DNA of 64,000 nucleotides from Prosopocoilus inquinatus. Lineage: Eukaryota > Arthropoda > Insecta > Coleoptera > Lucanidae. The position numbers were made by a program, and so were the translations under genes. The notes below the pieces were generated by a model. The model saw nothing but the letters and a program-made list of their open reading frames with translations. It did not search any database and was not told the origin of the DNA. The stretch spans positions 54,856,101 through 54,920,100 of the forward strand of contig CM069872.1 of assembly GCA_036172665.1 (NCBI GenBank). The letters are read 5' to 3'. Shown one piece after another: positions 55,236 through 64,000 of this stretch (the stretch's first letter is position 1; every line of letters starts with the position of its first letter).

Positions 55236-56380
55236 ATTTGATGGTGATGATTATTTCAGTTCATTCAGTCTGTCCTATCTGATGGTGAGGAAGTGTCTAG
55301 GGAAATCGCATTCTGATAACTTGAAAATTGTTCGAGCAATAATACATTTTTTGTATTGAAGAAGGAACTTGGCTGACATTAAATTTTTTCTCGAAAACAA
55401 AAACTCGGTTGATTTTCATGAGGTGGCGACACTTGCCACTGTTTCTCCTGCCGCTATTTTCGTCTTCCTAAACGCGAATTGAGCAAATAACGTTCTATTA
55501 TCGATCTTACGAATGGAACAAAATAAAATATTTCATCAACGTGACGCGCAGATTTTATTTCGAACCGGCCAAAAAAAAAAAAAAATTTCAGAATAGAAAA
55601 AAATTGGAACGCGGAAAATACTAGGGAATTAAAAGTGAACGTCACGTCTAGAACAAATTTCAAGGTCATTATTCAACCCGGCCGAATTCTATTCAGCCCA
55701 AGCAAAAAATTAAAAATTGCAAAAAAATTTTTTGAGTGGACGAAAACTAAGACTAAACAAACGTTATGTCGAAGTGAATGAATGTCAAGGCCATTCCGAT
55801 GATCCAAATGAGCTCGACGTGATTGCAATCAACACGAGTCAACGAATTTAAAATTGTAAAAAAAAACAGAGAGAAAAAATGTTAAAAATCATCAATTAAA
55901 ATTTAACCAAAGCAAATTCAAGGTCAAGCCAACCCAACTAATCTCTACCCGACTCTATTCGATCATTCAATTCAAGCAAACAATTAAAAAATTTAAAGCA
56001 AAGAAATAAAATAAACAAATTAAAACCAAACGAAAGTAAGACTCAAAAGATTTACGAGGTCAACGGAATTCAGCCGAAGTCAACCTAATTTTGTTCAATT
56101 TAATTCAGAAAAATTAAAGGGCGATTCGAAATATAGAAAAGTATGTCACAGCTTTCTCTTCTGGGCCAGAGATTGCGCTTTGGATGTGTGTTTTACACGG
56201 AACTGTCTTGAATTTAATTCACTCTAACTTTTTCATTCAGAAGAAAAATGAGTTGGTTTGAATTCAGCACCAAATAATTATTATTATTATTGTTATTAGT
56301 TATTGTAGCTGCTTATCTTTAATTCTACAGCCGAAAATCATTCGGGAGTACCTTCAAGGTTACGCAGGTACTTCAAATAA
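55236..56380. other. AT-rich interspersed-repeat DNA
   Basis: A small GTCCTATTTGATGGTGA/GTCCTATCTGATGGTGA duplication lies at about 55231 and 55271. TTCAAGGTCA motifs occur near 55660 and 55918. No supported gene is present. Confidence 0.4.
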
Positions 56381-57920
56381 TCGAGTGTAAATGAAAGTCG
56401 GAACTCACCAATTAAATGAAAGCGAGAAGCGAATAACGGGGCCCGTATTTCGTTTGCAAAACGTCAAGAGCGTGCACCGGACGAAACGTTTAGCTTGAAT
56501 GCGACTGTACGTGTCGTCAAAAACGAAAAACGAAACAACCTAACAGCAGATTCACCGAGCTTAATTTAAATTACTAGAGAAAATGTTGACGGTGATGGGA
56601 ATTTTTTTTTTTTAATTTCTGTTCGATTGAACAGTTTCAAACCGCCGCGAACGAATTTAAAATCGCGTTGCTATCTTTGAATGGCGCGGAATTTTTATTA
56701 AAATAGATCGGAATGCACGTGAAAGATTCGAAATAGGCACATACACATTTTCGCCGCCGCTCTACATGTGAATAATGAAACTCGACGTTCCCTTATCTGT
56801 GCAACGTGACAGTCGATTGCTCTACTAAAATTCTCTAGCAGAGAGCGGGCGGCGGCGGCAGCGGCGGCGGCGTACGCTGCAGACGGAGGAAATTCGCTTT
56901 TTATCACTTCGCGAATTTAAATGTATATATTAAAGACGGATGGGTTTAATCATGGAGAAGAAGAAGTGTGCCCGCCCGTGCGTTGCGCGCGGAATAAAAA
57001 AATTAAAGTTCCAACCATCATCGACGGGCCTCACCCGGAAGCTCAGCTACGACGGGCGTGGTTTTAAGGTATCAAACGAGCCTACCCAGCGATGGGTTCC
57101 CGAAATATTTCGAATCTGTTCGCGTCGCATTCTCAAGTAAGTTCAAACAACTTGAGTGTCATTTGTCAGCATGGAATTCCCTCTATAAAAACATTAATTT
57201 TGTATATAAGTTCCGTCGGGTTGAAGAGAACCTTGATCTGCGAGCTAACCAGACGTCGGTCGGTAATTCATGCTAGACAATTTCCGCGGCGATTAAGCCT
57301 TACGCCCGTTAAATTTTGTGTTACTCGAAAAGTATAAAACGGACTTTATTATTATCAAATATGTATTTAAGGGGAGAAAAGGGGGTTAATAACAAAACAA
57401 ATTACGAGACAATTATTAGAACAAACGCAAGGCATAGTAGCAACAATACGATTAAAGTCGGAGGGGTTTAATCGGGGCTGTGCGTAGCGCGGAATAAAAA
57501 AATTAAATTTCCAACTATCGCCGAGCCTTACCGCACCGGAAACGGGCGGTTAAAAGTGTTGATTTCCGGAGACGTAACGCGACGGCGGCGGTCCCGGAAT
57601 GCCCGGATTCCGAACTATGCGATTAATTGCCAACAGGAGGACATATCACCGCCTCCGGAGATTGCGCTTCCGAAAAATAATTCACTTTCGTACGTTTATT
57701 GCCCATGACCTGCGCCGTAAAATATTTTATTTATTTGCGAACCCCCTACCACGTTAGACGATAGGCAACCAACCATACACGCGTTAAACTATTCACCTTC
57801 TATTTACAATGGCTGTGGCCCTTTCCGAATGTTACTCGCTACAAAAATAAAATAAAGTAAAATAAAAAAATAAATAACATCCACGCGTCATACCCTCTTC
57901 TCCCAAAATTAAACGAACTC
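56381..57920. other. Single-copy island with small duplication
   Basis: The segment GCGCGGAATAAAAAAATTAA followed by TTCCAAC is present at about 56988 and 57489, giving a local duplication. (GGC)n lies at 56851-56873. ORFs up to 81 codons are unrecognised. Confidence 0.45.
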
Positions 57921-58400
57921 TTCCTAGAAATGAGACGCCGAAGCGGCGGTGATATTTTAAATGTATTCATCGAGATATTTCTTAAAAATGAAACATTAAG
58001 AGTCAAAAGCAAATTTATGATACCGGCTTTATTGAATAAAATTCATATTGATCACTTCATATTATTGTCCAATCAATATTATTATGACACACTAATAACC
58101 AGAATGCCCTGCAAAGACGAGAACCTTAATAGTTGAGAGTAAACAAATTTACGATACCGACGTTATTGAACGAGGTTCAAATTCATATTACCGACTGCAT
58201 GTGCCGTGCCCTTAAATTCTGATGATTTTTATTTCATGGGCCGTACCCTTAAATTCGGATGAGTTTGGCACAGATTATTTAATATTGTCGTCGATGAGTG
58301 TTATCACGACGCACCAGTAAGCAGAATGAATGAAGCTCACGATCATCTAGCCAACTTCATGTGCCGTGCCCTTTTTTTCATGGTAATAATTTTTTGATAA
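57921..58400. other. AT-rich spacer with short duplications
   Basis: AAGCAAATTTATGATACCG/AACAAATTTACGATACCG recur at about 58008 and 58143, and ATGTGCCGTGCCC recurs at about 58199 and 58360. No gene is seen. Confidence 0.45.
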
Positions 58401-58405
58401 TACTG

Positions 58406-58580
58406 AGAGGAGGTCGTCTTAGGACCGAGGACGATCAGGCTTAAGATCCCCGATTTTGCGTAACAATCGGAGCCAAGACGACTTCCCTCCTCCTAGACGA
58501 AAGTCGTCTTAGCACCGAGCATCATGCATAAATGGGGTTCTGAAGCCCGCTTATCTTCGGGCCTAAGACGAGACCTCTTT
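58406..58580 (+). mobile_element. Short inverted-repeat element, copy 1
   Basis: The left end GAGGAGGTCGTCTTAGGACC is roughly mirrored by GGCCTAAGACGAGACCTC at the right end. The inside carries CGATTTTGCGTAACAATCGG and a second AAGTCGTCTTAGCACCGAG. A partial second copy lies at 59952-60062. No coding sequence is present. Confidence 0.55.
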
Positions 58581-58639
58581 TTCATTATTGTTCTTTCGTT
58601 TGAATAATAACGATAATACTTTTTAATAATGCTCTAATA

Positions 58640-59945
58640 ATAACAGACGCGTTTTGTGACCCCCTCAACTATCCAACCCAAGCGAAAAATTCAAAATTAA
58701 CGAAAAATGAGGGGGGAGAAGACTAAGGCAGGCAAAACGATTTAAAATGCAATAATTCAACGCAGTACACTCAACACGATCGAAATCTAAGTCAACGCAA
58801 GAGAAAAATTCAAAATGAAAAAAAAAACAACAGGTTTAGGTTGACCTTGAGATCACATTTTAATTTGGCAAATTTTTTATTTTCCAAGTTTATTTTTCCC
58901 AAATATTTTTACAGAGTTTAGTTGGGTTGGGTTGACATTGAGATCGACCGAGCTTTAATTGTAATTGATTTGAGTTTTTTCATTTGTTTTACTTACTTCA
59001 CTTCCTCTGACCTTGACTTGAGACATAGTTAAACTTAATTTCAATTGCTTTTACATTTTTTTCTAAACAAATTAGATTGGGTTGATTTTCACTTAATTAT
59101 TTTTTACTTAATTACTGTAATATTAATTATTTATTAACTTAATTGCTTTTACATCTTTTTTCTAAACAACTTAGATTGAGTTGATTTTTACTGAATTTCA
59201 TTTTTATAGTTTTTTTTTTTTTAATTTTTCTCCTATTTTGGTCTGGCTTGGCCTTGACGTGAGTTGGACTTGGCTTTTATTCAGTTTGAATTTCTTAATC
59301 TTGTCTTCAAGTTCATTTTTGATTTTTTTTAAATGTTGCTCCTTAAGACGGGGTTCAGCGAAGTTGGCCTAATTTTGATGGCGCGACTGAACATACTTTG
59401 GTTTGGGTTGGCCTTGAGGTGAGTTGGACTTGGTTTTTATTGGGTTTGAATTTCTTAATTTTTTCGTCAAGTTCATTTTTTTTGAAAATGTTGCTCCTTA
59501 AGACGGGGCTCAGCGAAGCTGACTTAATTTTGACGATGACCGAACTTGATTTTAATTGACATTTAATATTTTAATTTTTTTCTAAATTGTCTTAACCTCC
59601 CTCCTATTAGTTTTCTTCTAGCTCTCCTATTGACTTGAGCTAACCAAGGTTGCTTCCAGTTGAGTTGAAACTTCATTTTAATTCATTTTTGATGTTTTTG
59701 CTTTCGCTGAATTTGATCTTTTTTTGCTTGAATCGTTCTGGATTTTATCTTTTATCGTTCTCTCATTGACTTATACTGACTGATCGAATTATAATTCTTA
59801 AAATTTTTAAATATTTGCCGTGCTTGGAGTGGGCTCACGCAGCTCGTGCATAGTTGGGTTGGGTTGACCTTGGCAATAACTGAGTGCTTAGTTGTAATAA
59901 ATTCTTGTTTTATATTAACGTTTTTTAATGCTGATAATTTTTTTT
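58640..59945 (+). repeat. AT-rich interspersed repeats with TGACCTTGA and 160-bp duplication
   Basis: GGTTGACCTTGAG occurs near 58841 and GGGTTGACCTTGGC near 59859. A tandem duplication spans 59240-59555: GGCCTTGACGTGAGTTGGAC at 59250 matches GGCCTTGAGGTGAGTTGGAC at 59410, and CTCCTTAAGACGGGG is in both. Lysine- or phenylalanine-rich short ORFs are not supported. Confidence 0.7.
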
Positions 59946-59949
59946 TAAT

Positions 59950-60062
59950 ACTAAGAGGAGGTCGTCTTAGGACCGAGGATGATCGGGCTTAAGAGCTCCG
60001 ATTTTGCATGAGAATCGGGGTCAAGACGACTTCCTTCGTCTTAGCTCCGAGCATCATGCAAA
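59950..60062 (+). mobile_element. Short inverted-repeat element, copy 2 (truncated)
   Basis: The copy starts AAGAGGAGGTCGTCTTAGGA and runs through CCGATTTTGCATGAGAATCG and TCTTAGCTCCGAGCATCATG. It matches the left two-thirds of the element at 58406-58580 and lacks the right inverted end. Confidence 0.6.
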
Positions 60063-61100
60063 GTCGAGAAGAATAAACGCAAGGAGACCAAAGAGGAATT
60101 ATTTTACAAATATCGAAGACCTTAGCAGACGAAAGGAAGACGCTGCCTGCGCGAGTACGTATGTTATTAAATATTTCAGGGCAAATTCAGTTTGCATTAG
60201 GAAAAAAGTCGAAGAACGTCGGAAGATCTCTTAGAATCAACTTTGCGCCATGAATTATTCAGCGATATAAGAAAACTGAAACCGAGGCAGTGTTTGCTGA
60301 AAACTGGGAGCTCAGAACGAAAATTCCGGAGCGTCTGCGAGCCAGATCTATTATTAATTATGATTAATTCGTCAAGACCTTGTTTGAATGAAATTCCTCC
60401 TCGCTGCGAGCGCTTCACTTTGTGCAACAGCAGCAACGTTCGTGTAATCGCATTTCGCCAGATAAAATAAAATACCTTGTAAAACAAGCGCAGCGAACGT
60501 TTAATACAAAATCGATGATGGGGGGGGGGGAGGGGGAGGGCGCTGGGATTCCCCAAGAACAACGCACTCGCATCAAAATTATAACAATCATAACAACAAC
60601 AACACGATAATTCGTACCTCGTACTCTTTTAAAAGCCACTTAACTTCGTGCTTGGGGGAGTAGTGAAGAGGGAGGGTGGAAACTCATACGCGCTTGCAGG
60701 GCGGCGAGGGGGGTGTGCAAAAAAGCAAAGCGCACTTGATTTAAGCTCCGCGGAAGTAAATGACCCCTTTTATGTCCGTAAGAGGGGCATTTATTTCCTT
60801 AATACGTAAGAAAGCCACTCGATGGTGCGCCGCCGCCGCCGCCGTCAACATGAAAAACCTCTTCTATTGCGGGAAATTAATAAAAGCCAACGTTTACTTC
60901 TTCGCTTTTAAATAATACTAATTGCGTCGCCTTGGAATTCGTCTTTTTCGTGTTCGCGTTCGGGTGATTTGAAAATTTGAATCACTTCCTTGTGAAAACC
61001 GAAGAATTAATTAAGCAGCTTGATTGCTGGATGTTGTAAGTTCGAGTTAACGACAGCAATCATCCTATGTTATGTGGCGGAAGCGGTGGTGAGGGCTCAA
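60063..61100. other. Mostly single-copy DNA
   Basis: The tract contains a G-run at 60520-60530 and (GCC)n at 60829-60844. ORFs of 62-121 codons at 60004-60639 overlap on both strands and lack recognisable domains. Confidence 0.4.
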
Positions 61101-61104
61101 TAAA

Positions 61105-62470
61105 ATAAAAGGGCGTCGCCGCGGCTGCGAGAGTACTCACGGTTAGGCTTACGCGCAGATTGTAAAAAAAATAAACACTAATGTACAGTAGCGCACCGCG
61201 CCGCTCTCAATAAAAAGCGGTGCGCATAAAAAAAGGAGAAAACTCCAACTGGACGAAAGTATCAAAAAAAATCTGGGCCAAAATTATCTAGATAAATACA
61301 GAATCAAAGTGTGAGCGATTATTTTCCTCGAGCACAAAGAATGAATCACGAAGGCAAATCCGTGAACATAAACGAGGTTATCTCCAGGGTCCAAAATAAA
61401 GGGGGTCGGCGCGTCTGCGAGAGTACTCACGCACAGGCTTACGCTCAGATTGTAAAAAAAAATAAACAATTATCTCCAGGGTCCAAAATAAAGGGGTTCG
61501 CCGCGTCTGCGAGAGTACTCACGCACAGGCTTACGCTCAGATTGAAAAAAAAATAAACAATAATGTACAGTAGCGAACCGCGCCGCTCGCAATAAAGCGC
61601 GGGGCGCATAAAAACAGGAGAAAACTTCTACGGTATGAAAGTTTAAAAAAAAGTGGGCCTTAGCCGGATGAAAATTACGTAGATAAATACAGAATCAAAA
61701 TATAAGCGACTATTTGCCTCATGCACAAAGAATAAATCACGAAGGCAAATCCGTGAACATAAACGAGGTTATCTGCAGGGTCTAAAAAAAGGTGATCGGC
61801 GCGTCTGCGAGAGTATCCACGCGTAGGCTTACGCTCAGGTTGTAAAAAAAATAAACAGTAAAGTACAGTAGCGAACCGCGCTGCTCGCAGAAAAACGTGG
61901 GGCGCATAAAAACAGGAGAAAACTTCAACGGTAGGAAAGTATTAAAAAAAAAAAAACTTGGCCTTAGCCGGATGAAAATTACCGTAATAAATACAGAATC
62001 AAAATGTAAGCGATTGTTTGCCTCATGCACAAAAAATAAATCATGAAGGCAAATCCGTGAACATAAGCGAAGTTAGCTGCAAAGTCAAAAAAAGGGTGTC
62101 GGCGTCTGCGAGAGTACTCACGCGTAGACTTACACGCAGATTGTGAATATAAAAATAATAACTCAAGTATCAAATCAATGCATAAATAATGAATAATGAA
62201 GGCAAATTCGTGAACATAACGAGCTTAGCTGCAGGGCCAAAAAGATGGGGTCGGCGCGTCTGCGAGAATACTCACGCGTAAACTTACACGCAGATTCTGA
62301 ATATAAAAATAATAACTCAAGTATCAAATCAATGCATAAAGAATGAATAATGAAGGCAAATTCGTGAACATAAACGAGCTTAGCTGCAGGGCCAAAAAGA
62401 TGGGGTCGGCGCTTCTGCGAGAGTACTCACGCGTGGACTTACACGCAGATTGTGTATATTAAAAAATTCA
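61105..62470 (+). repeat. Tandem array of about 300 bp with deleted units
   Basis: CTGCGAGAGTACTCACG or its variant recurs near 61126, 61417, 61507, 61806, 62106, 62258 and 62415. Full units are about 300 bp (61507 to 61806 to 62106), while others are 90-157 bp and lack the GTACAGTAGCG...GGGCGCATAAAAA section. The first unit holds a strong hairpin GCGCACCGC...GCGGTGCGC at about 61191-61225. Short ORFs are repeat read-through. Confidence 0.88.
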
Positions 62471-63330
62471 ACCCAAGTAACAAATTGAGAATTATTCAAA
62501 AAATGAAGTTTAAAATATATTCAAGATATAAATCGATTAGGGTTAAACTCAGTCGATCTCAAGGTCAACCCAACCCAACTAAACTCTGCGTAAGACGAAA
62601 AAACATTTAAAAAAAAAAATGAAAATATGATGAGAATCATATCAAGGCCAAGCCAAACCGATTAAAATCTACCTTAGTAAGCCCAACCCAAGAAGAGAAT
62701 TAAAAAAATAGAAACTGGAAATTTTTTTGAAGGTCTGAAGGTGAACGCAGTCATTGCAAGAAATGAAAAGTTAAAAATTTAAAAATACCAGCGGTGCGAA
62801 AGTATTAAAAAAACTGGTTCTTAGCCGGATGAAGATTACTTAGATAAATAAAGAATCAAAATGTAAGCGATTATTTTCCACGTGCACAAAAAATGAATCA
62901 CGAAGACAAATTCGCGGACATAAACGAGGTTACCTGCAGGGCCGAAAAAAGGGGGTCGGCGCGTCTGCGAGAGTACTCACGCGTAGACTTACACGCGGAT
63001 TTTGTGTATTAAAAAATTCAACCCAAGTATCAAATTGAGAATTATTCAAAAAAATATATTCAAGATATAAAAGACTTAAACTCAGTCTATCTCAAGGTCA
63101 ACCCAACCCAATTCTGCGTAAGACGAGAAGATATTAAAATAAAATAAGTTAAAATGTGATCAGAATCATATCAAAGCCAAGCCAAACCGACTAAAATCAA
63201 CCTAAGAAAGTCTTCAGACTTGAGAATTAAAAAAAATTGAAACTGGAAAATTTTTAAAGATCCGAAGGTGCACGCAGCCGTCGCAAGGAATCAAAAATTA
63301 AAAATTTTAATATGCGAAAGTCGATTATAA
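62471..63330 (+). repeat. 550-bp duplication joining the 300-bp unit and interspersed repeats
   Basis: GGTCGGCGCTTCTGCGAGAG at 62404 matches GGTCGGCGCGTCTGCGAGAG at 62954. Downstream in each copy come AATTGAGAATTATTCAAAAA, CTCAAGGTCAACCCAACCCA, TCATATCAA-GCCAAGCC and GAAACTGGAAA. This is a tandem duplication with period near 550 bp that includes one unit of the preceding array. Confidence 0.8.
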
Positions 63331-64000
63331 AAATTAGGCTCAGTCACTGTCGAGGTTAGCTCAACTCAGACCAAGTAAAACAATAAAACTTTTAAAAATC
63401 AATTCATTAAACTAAGTGCAAGCTCAAGGAGAAGAGAGAGAATCATTTTCGTTGCCATGGAGATCCAACCGGCGTGACATCCCAAGCCGACTGCAGCACG
63501 CTCGACGCACAGCGAAAAGGATGGCCTAATCGGGTGTAACACCAACCTATGACAAGTGCTTTGGAAATTAAGTTCAGCACAGTGCCGGCGGCTAAGACGT
63601 GACGGACGTGGGTGAGAATATTTGATATACGCGAAAACGTTGATGTAACTCGTATTAATAACAAATTATGCTGGTTAATAAGGATTGTAATTCAGCGTTT
63701 CGTTGCGCGCGCGAAAAATATAACAATACAAGAATAAAGGAGTGGAAAACGATTATGACATTGATCGGGTGACAATATTAAGTAATCTACGCCAAACCTA
63801 TCGGAACTTAAGCCCCCCAGCCCATGAAATCGGCAATATGAATTATCGTAAAATTGATTACTCTCAACTATTAAGGTTTTCTTCTTAGGAAGGCGCACTC
63901 ATCATCAACGTCCACGTGTCTTAAAATTAACGGCGACTACGTTTACGCGTCGAAAAAACCGCGAAGAGAGAGAGAGAGGTAGAAAAAAGAAAACGAGGGG
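63331..64000. other. Single-copy tract to window end
   Basis: A GC-moderate block at 63430-63620 and an AT-rich remainder, with (GA)n at 63965-63978. The 68- and 73-codon minus-strand ORFs lack recognisable domains. I cannot exclude an exon or an old retroelement piece at 63430-63620. Confidence 0.35.

Overview
The window looks like animal nuclear DNA, most likely from an insect. It is about 40% GC by eye, CpG is not depleted, no bacterial-style operons are visible, and it is full of satellites, minisatellites and short fold-back transposon remnants with TA or TAA target duplications. I could not fix the order or species. Only one protein-coding gene is well supported: an intact single-exon ORF for a leucine-rich-repeat protein on the minus strand at 51656-53086, with its own polyadenylation signal. 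The rest is an intergenic or intronic repeat landscape broken by islands of GC-richer, apparently single-copy DNA (about 7.6-8.8, 10.4-11.1, 16.7-18.6, 25.2-26.9, 28.5-29.1, 30.2-31.0, 41.6-42.8, 45.2-46.4, 56.4-57.9 and 60.1-61.1 kb). These islands may hold regulatory elements.

Layout. 0-1.3 kb: two short tandem duplications. 1.4-6.1 kb: two satellite arrays with a period near 143 bp, built around the palindrome GGGGAATTCCCC, which matches the Rel/NF-kB (kappaB) consensus. 6.5-7.3 kb: a 163-bp satellite carrying a related core in the opposite orientation. 8.8-10.3 kb: a C-rich variable-length tandem repeat. 11-43 kb: dominated by one repeat family, a minisatellite of about 32 bp (core TTAGGCCGGATTATGATC) ended by a hairpin of the type CGGATT-TTAATCCG. 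It occurs in both orientations and in several higher-order contexts: a 383-bp duplication at 12 kb, roughly 280-430-bp blocks at 14.4-19.6 kb, a 111-bp array at 24.5-25.2 kb and an alternating dimeric array at 35.6-39.4 kb. Interleaved with it are two arrays of a 136-bp hairpin satellite (21.3-21.9 and 27.9-28.5 kb), a Tc1/mariner-like MITE (32.9 kb), a PIF/Harbinger-like MITE with TAA duplication (34.7 kb), a nested fold-back element (40.8-41.1 kb) and inverted-repeat elements at 20.7 and 39.4-40.4 kb.

43-64 kb: a long fold-back element of about 1.4 kb with TA flanks (47.5-48.9 kb), diverged repeats of about 200 bp rich in TGACCTTGA (49-50.9 kb), the LRR gene, a tandem array of about 300-325 bp (54-55.2 kb), AT-rich interspersed repeats with TCAAGGTCA motifs, and a tandem array of about 300 bp at 61.1-63.0 kb.

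The most unusual theme is that several independent repeat families carry consensus transcription-factor sites once per unit: kappaB palindromes, GGATTA K50-homeodomain cores at about three-helical-turn spacing, and TCAAGGTCA nuclear-receptor half-sites. The motifs are directly visible in the sequence. Any role in binding or titrating factors is inference. I recognised no rRNA, tRNA, snRNA or CRISPR array.
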